A DNA stretch of 64,000 nucleotides from Bromus sterilis (lineage: Eukaryota > Streptophyta > Magnoliopsida > Poales > Poaceae): the NCBI GenBank assembly GCA_950022295.1, contig OX465598.1, forward strand, positions 120,387,001 through 120,451,000. The letters run 5' to 3'. Below are positions 32,435-43,599 of the stretch, piece by piece (position 1 is the stretch's first letter; every line of letters begins with the position of its first letter). Position numbers and translations under genes: made by a program. The notes beneath the pieces were generated by a model. The model was given only the letters and a program-made list of their open reading frames with translations. It had not been told where the DNA came from and ran no database searches.

Positions 32435-32988
32435 TGTCATGGAAAAGTCACGGCAGATGTCCGTAGAATCGGACTTATCGCGGGACCTTTGCTGCGAGGC
32501 GATTTCGAGGAGAGAGTCGACATAGGCACGAGACTCGGTGAGTTACCCAGGTTCTTCCCCGACGGTGCGGTAAAGACCTACTCCTGCTTTTTGACTATAG
32601 GGGGATCGACTCCTTAATAGGAAGAGTCGATCGTATCGATTACAGTGGTGATATTTCGCCGGCTTAGTCTCGTGGAGATCTAGGCTCTGGAGCGAGTTGT
32701 CTAAACCTGGCTTGAGGTAAGTTCGGACTCTGGCTCCCGTGGTCCTCGGCTTATAAAGGTGTCGGGTCCCGGCATTCCTAGAGTCTGACTCCTATACGAT
32801 ATGGAGTTCTATTCTAATTTACAAATTTGCTATGTGCTATACAAGGTAAGTCGAATTCCTTCTAGGACTTCAATCTTCACGCTTGGCACGTCAGACTCCT
32901 CATCGGGTCTTCTTTATGGGCCTTCATATGTAAGTCGGCCCGGAGATTACTAATGTCGGGTCTATGGGCCTGATCCATCCCCCCGACA
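32435..32988 (-). repeat. G 5' LTR
   Basis: 554 bases, the same length as 13133-13686 with about 24 substitutions. It is followed by the second CTACC copy at 32989-32993. Confidence 0.95.
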
Positions 32989-32993
32989 CTACC

Positions 32994-35429
32994 CCCCTTA
33001 GAAAAATCTCGTCCTCGAGATTTGGTGGCTCAAGGAACCATTGGAAACATACCGTCTTAAGGAAACTTGTTGCCTTTCGGGTTTCCTTTTTGACCGCATA
33101 GTGTTCCCTCGATGGTATCCAAGATATTTTGGTTCAGGTGGTTTACTTCACCCAATCCATATGTCTGACAGGATTCTTTCCCTTTATGTATCCGGTCCAT
33201 TTTTGCTGACTTCCATTCTCATGTCGGTTGACTGGTATGATAGCGAGGTGCCTTGCCATAAGTTGAATGCTGACGGTATCCATACTGTCCTGGGGTATCT
33301 CGGGCCTTATTGGTGGTACATATTTAAATCCCTTGTATCGGCCTCTTCGAGAATCAACTTAGCTCCCATGGGTGGTTGCTGACTCAAGACGCTCATCATC
33401 CTGACGTCCCGTCGTGTGGAGCTTTGGTCTGTCGGCACATGGTGGTGCATCACTATGCTTCTGGCTGTTCATCTTGAGTATTAATTCTGACCGGGAGAAC
33501 AAACTCTGAACCTTCACTCACTCTGAGATTTATTTATCCATATCTGGGTGTGGCGATAGACCGTTTTATGCTTCATCACGGTCCTTGCGGTCAAAATGTT
33601 GAGCTGGGTGGGGGAGCTTTAGCTAAGCAGACTTGAGGGTCCTAGCAAAACTAACAACTCCAAATATGTGTGACCGCACGAACTGCCATGCTGGATACTT
33701 GATCCTTTCCCATATGAGATAAGGTTCCTTAGGTTTGGGTTGGGCATCCATGGTGTCTCCTATGGAAACACTGTTTTGGCTGGTCGAGGTGAATTTGACC
33801 ATGAAGTCCATGCAGATACGCTTCTGTCTTACATGTCGGGTTCGCAAGGGTAGCATACTTTTGGCAGCTTATGGGTGTAGCTCTAACTCTGGTTGCAGGT
33901 ATCGCAGCAAGGTTCGACATACAGCATGCATGTCTGCCTTGGTTCTTGCTACTGCGACAATCACCTTTTTAGGTACTTCCCATATACTGGCTTTCTTTTT
34001 GCCGGGGTCCTTTCTCTGAGCTAGTTGGACTGCCTTCATACTTTGTTTCTTGGCGAATCCTGCTTACCCCTTGGTTGCAATAACTTGGGCTTCAAGATTA
34101 TCCTTCTTCGGGGCCTTGTCGGATGTGACAAGCTAAATATCATGGTCGTGGTCGAGACCAAAGACACCATTGTTTACTTTCCTTCGGGTGCTCCTTCCTG
34201 ACTTGTCAGTCTTTATACCCAGCTGAGATGTGTATCTGATTCTTCTGGTTGCTCGTCTTGTATGAGTTGCGGGTCTTACCGCTTTCCATGTGTATGACTC
34301 ACTTGATTACGAGGTGGTTGTATCCATATGGGAGTATAAATTGGGAAGTATGCCCATGAACTGTGCAGGTCCTTATGCACTGACTATGTTGAAATCTTCC
34401 GGGATTCCGAACGGGAGGTTTTCCGACAACACTGTTGCAGGCACGATGGCATATCGGTGAAGACTGGTTAGCTTATGCTCGAAGCTTTGCCGGGGTAGCG
34501 TTCTGAGGAAGGCTGGCTACCGTGTCTCGGAAGCTTTTCTTCGGTGGCGTAGGGAGGAAGGATGGTTGTCGTACGCGGGAAGCTTCTCCGATAGCTTACT
34601 GAAGAAGGCGGGGTGTCTTGCCTCGGAAGTTTTCCCTTGGTAGTGTGGATGTACCGGTTCCTTGTGCTGGAATTTTCTGCGGCAACTTACTGTAGATAGT
34701 TGGGTAGCTTCTGTTGTAATTCTTCCATGTGGCGTACTGAGCACGATTGGGTGTCTTGCACCGTACGCTTCCCTTGGTGGCTTGGGGTAGAAGGCTGAAT
34801 GTCTTGGTCGCGAAGCTAACCATATAGCTTGCTGAGGAAGGCTGAGGTGCTGTACATGTCATCTGTGTCCGATCTCTTACCAAGGAAGGCTAGGGTTCCT
34901 TATATGCGAAGCTTTCCCACAATAGCATGCGGACAAACTGAATATTGTGCACGGAAATTCACTGACTTACCGGTTGATGTCTTGTTAGAGGCGATCATGG
35001 TTCCAATCAATTATTTTCTGGATACTGATCTCATGACACGTTCTGAGTTTCTTCTAGCGTATACCATAATTCAACAACTTGCGTATGGCAAGATTGCAAC
35101 CTGTGTATATCATACCTTTTTATGTGATGCGATTGGGTTTTGAACATAACTTATCTTTTCCCTGGATTGAATCTTCATAGCTGTAATGGTTTATGCAGAC
35201 TTGATTCGAATTATTCATCCCGGCACAATTCATACTTGAGGCGAGTATTCCAATGCAATCCGTGTGAATTCTTCCTGACTTGTTGATCTTCCAACTCATT
35301 GCTGTCTTTCACTGATTCTTTGCGGTATGCAGAGTTTCTTGAGCAACTTTCCATCAGGGGAAAAATAAAGCGACACCAAAGAATCAAATGAAAAACCAAC
35401 GAAGAAATCGAACGGAGCGAAAATCAATA
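32994..35429 (-). other. T interior: 3' tail, no intact gene
   Basis: Begins with the split polypurine tract and, on the minus strand, AATCTCGAGGACGAGATTTTTCTAAG without its last base, like the 3' tail of Tekay-type gypsy elements. No reverse transcriptase or integrase motif could be read. A short minus frame (33623-33856) has no recognisable domain. The 48-base repeat at 34481-34930 occupies part of it. Confidence 0.6.
34481..34930. repeat. Degenerate tandem repeat of about 48 bases in T
   Basis: Units like GAAGCTTTCCNTGGTAGCTTACTGAGGAAGGCTGG are cut to GAAGCTT starts at 34481, 34530, 34579, 34626 and, more weakly, every 43-49 bases to 34898. About nine units. Confidence 0.75.
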
Positions 35430-35434
35430 GCAAT

Positions 35435-36477
35435 TGATACGGTGAGGAAGATAGTTCTCTCACTTCTCATTGGTTACCCCAAGTGGAAGGTGAGATGTAG
35501 CGTAGCAGCAAATTTCCCTCGGTGAAGATAGCAAGGTTTGTCTACGGTAGGACTCGCAGAAATACAAGAAGGTGTCACGGCACTTGACGTGGACCTGCAC
35601 ACACAACAAGTAACTTTGCTCCCAACGAGTACAGAGGAGTTGTCAATTCCTCCGGCCTTGCTGTTTACAAAGGATCAAGGCAAGAGATAATAATAGTGGC
35701 AACGGAAAGTAAAAGAGAACCAAATATACTACTCATCACAATCTGAACATAGTCTCATAATCCATCAGATCCCAGCAAACTCAGCATAGCAACACAGACA
35801 ATTACAAAGGTGTCTCGATCATGTGAGGCAGCTCCTGAGGTCTCGAAAGTGGAAGCACAAAGAGGGGAGGAGAACATCACATAGCTAATGGTCATGGACC
35901 CATGGTCCAAGGGGGACTACTCACAGCACATCCGGGAGGCGTCCATGGCGATGGATGGTCTCCCGGAGGGGGTTCCTCCTTCCGGAAGGGTGCCGGGGCA
36001 GCTTCTCCTGGCAGCCCCGATCTTGAAATGGCGGCGGCGGCGGTACAGAGAGGAGAACGGGAATAGCAGATCAATATTAGGGGTTTCCTCTGCGGGCACT
36101 AAATATAAGCCAAGGGGGGCACCGAGGGGGGCCACAGGGCATCCAGGAGGGTGCCCGTCGCGCCCTAGGGGGGGCCACGCCAGGGACCCTCCTGAGGCCC
36201 TGGTTTGGTCCACTCCCTTCCTTCCTTGGTTCTTCAGGAAGCTTCCGGGACGCTGAATTTTTATATAATTTTTCCGGAATTTATTTGGCACTTTTAATGG
36301 CCGGAAAACCTGAAATATAAAAACAGCAGAAAACAGGAACTGGCAACTGGGTGCGCTGAGTTAATAGGTTAGTCCAAATATGATCAAAAGTGTATGAAAG
36401 TTCAAGTAAAACTTGGCAAAGTCACACAAATCAAGCATGGAGCAAGCAGAAATTATAGATACGTTTGGGACGTATCA
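35435..36477 (-). mobile_element. Solo Athila-family LTR in T
   Basis: 1043 bases from TGATACGGTGAGG to GGGACGTATCA with a perfect GCAAT duplication (35430-35434 and 36478-36482). It aligns with the Ath-A LTR but lacks about 0.6 kb in the middle (junction near 35710), so it is a solo LTR with an internal deletion. The nine-codon frame MDASRMCCE survives near 35915-35950. Confidence 0.93.
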
Positions 36478-36482
36478 GCAAT

Positions 36483-37683
36483 CGATAAAAAGTTCATCAC
36501 TTCAAAAGTTTTAACGGTAGTCGATGACCATCTGAATCGCTTTCATAAAACCAGAAAATAACCCTGTAGCCACCACAACGGTTTTTACAACTCAGATCGG
36601 GGGCGTTTACTGGAATAACTCAAGTACTGCTCAAGATGGCCAACCAAGAATCAGCTCAGAGGATGAGACAGCGTTGATAAAAATAATGCAGAGGTCCCCT
36701 AAGATGGCTGAGAAAATAGCTCAGAACATAGGGTCTCTACCGCGAAAAGACACTCAACAACTGACCGAGACGACCGAAAAGCACCTCAGAACACGGGTCG
36801 GCTGTTGAAAACAGAAATAAAAAGTAGGCATCCCCCCCCCCCGGATGGCCGAAAACGAATCAGCTCAGAACCAGGCGTGGTGCCATTATCCAAAAGAAAG
36901 TGAACAAGGGTTCGTCTGGGTCACATACTACCTGCAAACCATATTCATTAAACACCGGAGAACCAAATAAGGGATCGACGAAGAAATTCGACGAAGCAAA
37001 GATCAACAGCACTGATAGTGCATCGAGATCACACGCAAACAGATCATATCTTATGGCTAGCACAACATCATGCAACAAGCAACATCCAAGACTAATACTA
37101 CTCACGCAACATGAACTACGCGCAACTTAGGAACTATGGTCCATCGACGGGTCGTCGGATGCAGAGGGAGATAGCGGAAGAGTTGCCAAACCAAAGCTAC
37201 AGCAAGAGCTCTTCTCGCATGCCTTGCGTCACGGACAAGCTCGACGATGAGGGCGTATTCGGCGATCATGTAGCGGGACATGCCCACCACCGCTGTGTCA
37301 GTCTCCGCAAAAGGACGAGGAAGCCTCTCTCATTGTGGAGTGCCGGCCAAGATGAGATAGAAGTGGAAGGCACGATTCTGAGGCATCACGCTTTCCTGTT
37401 GGAGAAGTCCTGTGATGCCTGCCAGAGCAGCAAGCTGTACATCACGATCTGGGTGAGAGGCGGGTGCGCCCAAAAATTTGTAGGTACGCATGCCGATGGG
37501 GAGGTGAACTGTCATGACGACATTGGCACGGTACTCAAGTATCTGCCCTCCGAGCGGTGTTTGGGAAACTTCGTACATCGAAATTCCTCCATTTGGGTAG
37601 AGGCAACGCAAAACATCGGCAAGAAGATAGGCAAAGCTGACCGGTGAAAGATCTGATTCGTAGCCCACCGGATACTCTTCCAT
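36483..37683 (-). other. T interior upstream of the 3' tail
   Basis: Continues T after the solo LTR. From about 36483 to 37100 I see no coding signal. From 37102 to 37683 the minus strand holds two adjacent protein-like frames. A C-run at 36831-36841 is the only simple repeat. Confidence 0.55.
37102..37683 (-). pseudogene. T ORF: gag-like/dsRBD-like protein fragment
   Basis: Minus-strand reading from 37683, where Ath-B interrupts it, gives EEYPVGYESDLSPVSFAYLL, then LEYRANVVMTVHLPIG, then RTYKFLGAPASHPDRDVQLA and ALAGITGLL. The strand-strand-strand-helix pattern with a final A..AA..A..GL helix resembles a double-stranded-RNA-binding fold, by inspection only. The frame stops near 37330. A second frame (37290-37102: YALIVELVRDARHARRALAV) looks like a helical continuation after a frameshift. 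I recall similar proteins of unknown function in grass LTR elements. The start lies beyond the Ath-B insertion and was deleted. Confidence 0.55.
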
Positions 37684-39355
37684 TGATACGTCCAAAACGT
37701 ATCTATAATTTATGCTTGCTCCATGCCTCTTTTGGGTGATATTGCTATGATATTGATGAACTTCCATACACTTTTGATCATATTTGGACTAACCTATTAA
37801 CTCCGTGCACCCCAGTGCCAGTTCCTGTTTTCTGTTGTTTTTCTATTTCAGGTTTCCCCCATATTAAAAGTGCTCCAAAAATTCAGGAAAAATACAATAA
37901 AAAATCAGCGCAGAAGAAGCTTCGGGAATCACCGAGGGGGGGCCAGAGGGGACCCACCAGGGCCCCAGGCGCCCTCCCAGCGTGCCCTAGGGTGGGGCCA
38001 CGCCAAGGGGCCGCCTGGACCCCTGGTGGCCCCCCTGGCTGCCCCCCTTCGCCCATATATTCTCCGTGACGCAAAAACCCCGAAACGGGAACCCTTTTTC
38101 GAGATCTCTCCTCTGTTCCGCCGCCGTCGCGCTTCCAAGATCGGGAGCACCAGAAGACCTCTTCCCGGCACCCTGCCGGAGGGAGGGATCACCTCCGGGA
38201 GCTTCTCCATGACCATGGATGCTTCCCGGATGAACCGTGAGTAGTCCACCTTGGACCATGGGTCTATGATCAGTAGCTATGTGATGTTATCCTCCCCTCT
38301 TTGTTCTTCATGGATTAGACCTCGTGAGCTGCCCTACATGATCGAGGCACATATGTAATCTTTCTGCTGTTTCTATGCTGAGTTTGCTGGGATCCGATGG
38401 ATTATGAGACTATGTTCAGATTGTGTTTGAGTAATATATTTGATTCTCCTCTTTTATATTTATGTTCTTGAGTAATTCTTGCATGATCTCCATTGTTGTT
38501 TATTGCTTTGGCCAAGTAGTAGGTAGTGACTCCAAGAGGGAGCATTATGCATGATTGTGGGTTCATGCCCCTGATGACTAGCTTGAGTGACAGAAACATG
38601 AGTCTAGGGGATGTGTTGTTTCCACAACAGGGAAAACAACGGTGCTTGTACTTGCGGGTGCAAGGATTGTTTACTTTACGCAAAGTTCTTTAATGCAGTT
38701 GTCTGTTGCTTTGAGTTTACACTTTGGGTGGGATTCGCAACTTAATACCAGCGAGATGTTCTGGATAGATATCTCAAGGTGGATGATTAGTAGGTAGATG
38801 CAGATGGATTTAGGTCTACTTGTCTTGGCGTACCGCCCATGCTTTTGAGCCTCTTCCTTTCTTTATAGCATAGTTAGCATTGGTTTGCGCACATAATCTT
38901 GTCAATTGCCCAACTGTAATTTGTTTACCTCGCATGGCTATTTTATCTTCTTTTGGGAGAGAGACATCACTAGTTAACATCATAGGACCCCGTTCCATAT
39001 TTCCAATACTGTTTTCACCCACTATCAATTTACTGCTTTATTTACTTTTCCGTTTCTATCACTATCATTATTATCCCGTGCATTTTATCCTTTGTAAACA
39101 ACAAGGCCGGAGGAATTGACAACTCCTCTATACTCGTTGGGAAGCAAAGTTATTTGTTGTGTGTGCAGGTCCAGATCAGGGAAGCAACTTTTTTCTAAAA
39201 CGGTGCCATTGTCTCCTTGCCAACTTCTTGTCGATCTTGGAGTCCTACTGGTTCGATACTCAACCTTAGCATCTTCGCTAAGGGAAATTTCCGCTATCTA
39301 CATCTCAACCTTCCACTTTGGGTAACCAACAAGGGGGCGAGAAATCTTACCATCA
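37684..39355 (+). repeat. Ath-B 5' LTR
   Basis: 1672 bases, TGATACGTCCAAAACG to TTACCATCA. TATA-like CATATATTC at 38055-38062. Nine-codon frame MDASRMNRE at 38215-38244, overlapping a GTGAGT donor-like site (38237-38242). An acceptor-like TGTGTGCAG is at 39160-39168. Confidence 0.93.
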
Positions 39356-39366
39356 AAAGCAATTTC

Positions 39367-39383
39367 TGGCGCCGTTGCCGGGG
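39367..39383 (+). other. Primer binding site, tRNA-Asp (Ath-B)
   Basis: TGGCGCCGTTGCCGGGG, a perfect complement to the plant tRNA-Asp 3' end, 11 bases after the LTR. Confidence 0.9.
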
Positions 39384-39517
39384 ACTCCACTCTTCAAGAT
39401 AGGGGAGTTGCACACTATCTTTTATTTTTGCTTTTTAGTCTTGTTAGTTTACCTTTCAGTTTTCGCTTTAGTTCTCTTTACCAAAAATAAAAAAAAATTA
39501 TCTTGCTTGCTACTACT

Positions 39518-41445
39518 ATGGGTTCCTTCGAGAACACCAAGTTGTGTGACTTCACTAGTCACAACAACAGTGACTTTATCTGCACTCCTATTGCTACACC
39601 TGCTACTTCAGCACCTTCTTATGAGATTAAACCTGCTTTGCTGAACCTTGTTATGAAAGATCAATTCTTCGGTGCTGGAGATGATGCTGCTTTGCACTTA
39701 AACAATTTTATTGAGCTCGGTGATACGCAAAAGTACGAAGAAGTAGATGGTGATATTGTTAAGCTTAAGCTTTTTCCTTTCTCTTTGAGGGACGGAGCTA
39801 AAATCTGGTTTCAATCTTTGCCTAAGAATAGCATAGATTCTTGGGACAAGTGCAAGGATGATTTTATTGGGAAGTACTACCCTCTGCTAAGATTATCCAA
39901 TTGAGGAGCTATATTATGAATTTTAGGAAATTGGATAATGAACACGTTGCCCAAGCTTGGGAACGCATGAAATATCTTGTTAAGAATTTCCCTACGCATG
40001 GTTTGACTACTTGGATGGTTATCCAAACTTTTTATGCAGGCTTGAACTTTACCTCGCGGAACTTGCTAGATTCGGCCGCGAGAGGAACCTTTATGTCAAC
40101 TACACTTGGTGCTACCACAAAACTTCTCGATGAGATGCTGACCAACTATTACCAATGGCACACCGAAAGAGCTCCAACAGGTAGGAAGGCAAACTCTGTC
40201 GAGGAGATCTCCTACCTAAATGAAAAAGTTGACTTGAATATGTCTCTACTTACCAAGCAATCTCCTCTTGATCCTCATGATGTTCCTTTAAATTCTTTGA
40301 TTGCTCAAGATCAAATAGATGTGAACTTTCTCTCTAGAAACAACTTCAATAACAATGCTTATAGGAGTAATTTTGGTAGCAATCCTAGACCGTTCCCCTC
40401 CAACAACTATGGGAACAACAACACTTATCCTAGCACCAGAAACTCTACCCCTAGAGATAGAGACATGCCTAGTTATGAGAAACTTTTGGAAATAGAGAAG
40501 GCCACTAAGAACTACATGCACACCCAGTATGAACAAAATAGGACCTTCTCTAAACAATTAGATGAGCATACTTCTATCTTGCAAGACATTGGTAGACAAC
40601 TAGAGAGTCTGAACACTGAGATCTCTAACCTTCAGGCTAGGCTCACCACCACGGAAACCCAAGTTTCCAATATGTCCCACACACAGGATACTTTGATAAA
40701 CCAAATGGCGGCTAAACCTGAAGTGGTTTCGGCCATAAAGGAGGAAGAATATAGAATTAAGAACCTTCCTACACACCATACCGTTGCTATTATCCAAGTT
40801 GTTGAGGATATGCAAACTCTTAGCACCCAATGCACCCATAGTCCCATAGGACCTATTAATGGTGATGCTATGACCTCAACCGTAGAAGAAGAAATTCCTA
40901 TGACTATAGAAGCTACCAAACAAGTAAGCCTAAAGGACACCACTACCACTTTACTTGATAGTAGTGACCTTGATTTTGATAATTGCACCCTTTCTGAAGT
41001 TATTCGTTTCCTTCACAAGATGTCTAGATACCCCCACACTAGCACACTTAATGTTGCCTTCACGGAGCATATCACTAATGCTCTCATTAAAGATACGGAG
41101 GATAAGCTTAGGGTAGAAACCTCCATACCTAGAAAGATAGAACATGGTTGGGATCCTATGATAAAAATTAAGTTGAATAACTTTTCTTGCTATGCTTTAT
41201 GTGATGTTGTAGCTAGTACCTCTGTTATGCCCAAAAGAATGTATGATATATTTGAATTGAAACCTTTTGATTCTTGTTCTTTTGGTATTCGTATTGTCGA
41301 CTCTTCCGTAAAGAAACCTTTGGGGAAGATCGATGATGTTCTTATCATTGTCAATGAAAATTATGTTCCCGTTGATTTTACTATTATGGACATTGAATGT
41401 GAACCTTCTTGTCCAATTATTTTGGGACGTCCTTTTCTTCGCACC
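39518..41445 (+). pseudogene. Ath-B gag-protease with a different central segment
   Basis: Starts MGSFENTKLCDF at 39518, preceded by TACTACT. The gag core (WFQSLPKNSIDSWDKCKDDF) is followed by a one-base deletion near 39885 that shifts the frame. The downstream frame then stays open for about 515 codons to the truncation. The central part (about 40440-40730: LDEHTSILQDIGRQLESLN, ISNLQARLTTTETQVSNM) is a coiled coil unlike the equivalent part of Ath-A and Ath-D. Both sides match those elements closely, so the gag is a mosaic. The protease box reads CDVVAST, with the glycine lost. Confidence 0.9.
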
Positions 41446-43599
41446 ACATTTGGACTTATATAATAAAAGTTATAGGTGGTCAAAGTTTGGTCAACAAAAT
41501 CAATTTAAAATGGACTAAATCGATTTTCTAGAATTTTTTGGGGTGGCCACTTCGAAGTCGGCTTTTGCAGAATGCGTGTCCACTTGAAAACGGTTCGGGT
41601 GAGCTTGGTGTCTATGGAAGGTGGGGTCGGCTTGGCAGGGTTTTGAAGAGGGGGAGAGAAACAGAAGGGGGGCTGCTCACCGGCAACGAGTTCTCCAGCG
41701 ATAGGGCACGTCGGGGCTCGGCGAGTGAAGCAACGGGACAGGGAGGCCACGGCGAGCCGGCACATACCCGTTGCACGCCGGGATGTGGCCGGATGTCTCC
41801 GTGCGTGTCTTCTCCGCGGCGGCGGCTTACGGGTTCGACGATGGCGATGGTCCCAGTGAGGATTCCAGCAGGGAAAGGACCAGACGACGATCGGGGAAGG
41901 TGCAGGGGAGCAAGGGGGTGCAGCTGTGGGGTTTGTTTGGACAGGGGAACTCTGGAGCTGCCGGGATATGACTGCATCTAGGCGACGGCGGAGGTGGCCG
42001 GAGGCGGGGAATAAGGGTCGCAGGCCTCGATTCCTTGTGTAGGGGTGCAATTGGAGAGGAGGCGGGGCTAGCGGTGATGAGAGGCGGGCATGGCCTCATA
42101 TTAAATAGCCGGGCGGCGATGCTCGAGCCCGAGTGCCGTCGGGCAGAAACTTCCATGGCGGGCGGTGAGGTGGCGAGGCTCCAGCGGGTTCCAGGGGGTT
42201 CTAGGGGGCTCGAGGTGTGTCACGCACGGATAGTGCAACAAATGGATGAGGGGAAGGGAAATGAAGATTGCGATGGCTCAGTGGCCGCTGCGTTCATCGT
42301 GATGCGCATGGCAGAGGGATGCCGACGGGAATCCGTCGAGGGAAAGAGGGGAAAAGGGAACATGCGTGCTTGGCAAAGCAGTGTGGTGCGGCAGGACAAG
42401 GAGAAGGGGTCATGGGCGTGCTGCAGCGCGGCGTGCAAGCGTCTGGTGGCCACGGGCACGTGCAGAGCGCGTCCAATGCATGCCATATGCATGGCCACCA
42501 CGGCACAGGTAGCATAGGTGAACTTTTAACGTGGCCCAAGGTGTCCAGTGGATAGCCCTTTCAACACTGATCAGCAAGGTACCATTGACTGGTCAAGGGG
42601 AGCTACAGGGTGAGCTTATCTTCAAGGGGAAGTTTGTTGTTAAAAACATGGGAGACAAGCTGGGGCCAAATGGTGGAGTGTATGAGGGATAGGTGTTGTC
42701 ACATAGGCTTGTGGTTGGAAGGACTAGCATTCTAGAAATTTTGAGCTCCATTGGACAAAGGAACAATACACTTCCTTTGTAAACCACTAGATTGACCAGA
42801 AATGCTTTATTGAATCTAGCATCCTCTAGGCTTGCTGGAATTAGATGAAGTTTGGTGGAGCGAGATCATTTGGGGGTGTGCATAGGTGTACAAGGTTTGA
42901 TGGTTAGAGGAAACTTCTAGCTAGCACTTGCTTCACAAGGTGCTCTACAGGCCAGAATCTTGGTTTTGATGTTGTGATCACATGGGTGGTTGGGTTTGGC
43001 TCACACTTGGTTTAGGAGATTCATTTGGGTGTGGGGATATGCAAAAAAAGTTTCAAGGCCAATGGGTTACCCTATCATGCACTTGCTTCACAATGCCCCC
43101 TTGCTGCATCCAAACTTTGGGAATTTTGGTATGGAGTTTGGCAAGTCTCCTAAGGCTGAAATTTGGCATAGCCTCATGATATGATCAAAAGAGTATGCAC
43201 AAAAAGTTTCACCAGCAATGGATAAGTATAAATGACACTTCCTTCACAAAATTCCATTCTGCCCCCACAAACAAATGAATTTCTCTTGAGGAACAATGCA
43301 CTTGTTCCATGCAATGTTTTTGGAGATTTTGTCTAGAAATGGCATCAAGGATATGTGCGAAATTTTGGGGATTTATGGAGCAATATAAATAGGGGTTGCT
43401 TCACAATCCTCAAATAAAGGGGATTATTCCTCTTATTGGAAAAGGTATATGTGGCATCAATAAAAAGGTGCCTTGGATGGGGTGGATTAAAGGGATGATC
43501 AAAGGAAATGGCTAGGGGATCATAGGCTACTTGAGCAAGGATAGAAAATATGCTCAAGTTCCAAGTACAAAGAGTTGCTCAAAAATTCAGGGTGTCACA
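41446..43599 (-). repeat. T: probable 5' LTR
   Basis: The right 1.1 kb matches the T 3' LTR (11923-13124). It ends GGGTGTCACA, so the minus strand starts TGTGACACCC. A TATA-like GGCTATTTAATATG (minus strand) lies near 42095-42110. Left of that is GC-rich leader sequence without a reliable gene. The several open frames there overlap on both strands. The left LTR boundary was not found; the junction at 41445 is a deletion scar. The bases after the end, AAAAC (43600-43604), are the likely target duplication in Ath-C. Confidence 0.7.

Larger units (their letters stand above)
13133..32988 (-). mobile_element. G: Tat-like Ty3/gypsy retrotransposon, with nested copia
   Basis: Two 554-base LTRs (13133-13686 and 32435-32988) and a perfect CTACC duplication define the element. 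Read on the minus strand the order is 5' LTR, tRNA-Lys primer site, gag, protease, reverse transcriptase, RNase H, integrase, a long 3' region with repeats and an antisense gene, polypurine tract, 3' LTR. Without the copia insertion it is about 9.8 kb. The LTRs differ at about 24 of 554 positions by eye. Gene order, protease style (AILGRPAYAKFMA) and the antisense extra gene point to the Tat lineage. All polyprotein frames are broken, and the segment between protease and reverse transcriptase is deleted. Confidence 0.93.
37684..41445 (+). mobile_element. Ath-B: Athila-type element, truncated at the right
   Basis: Plus-strand element with 5' LTR, Asp-tRNA primer site and gag-pro. It stops in the protease (after GRPFLRT) at 41445, where T LTR sequence begins. 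The five bases before it, TCCAT (37679-37683), are the expected target duplication. The right copy is missing because everything from the protease onward, together with some of T, has been deleted. Confidence 0.88.

Noticed and set aside
33041..34019. Plus-strand frames of about 100 residues in T
   Set aside because: No motif, and opposite to the element's orientation given by its polypurine tract.
36831..36841. C-run considered as a regulatory tract
   Set aside because: A single short homopolymer without context; no support for function.
37111..37647. Plus-strand frame of 178 residues with Cys and His
   Set aside because: The minus strand gives a better protein pattern in the orientation of element T, and I see no known motif on the plus strand.
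41538..42517. Overlapping GC-rich frames on both strands
   Set aside because: They fall in the leader part of the T LTR, overlap each other on both strands, and have low-complexity composition without any domain.
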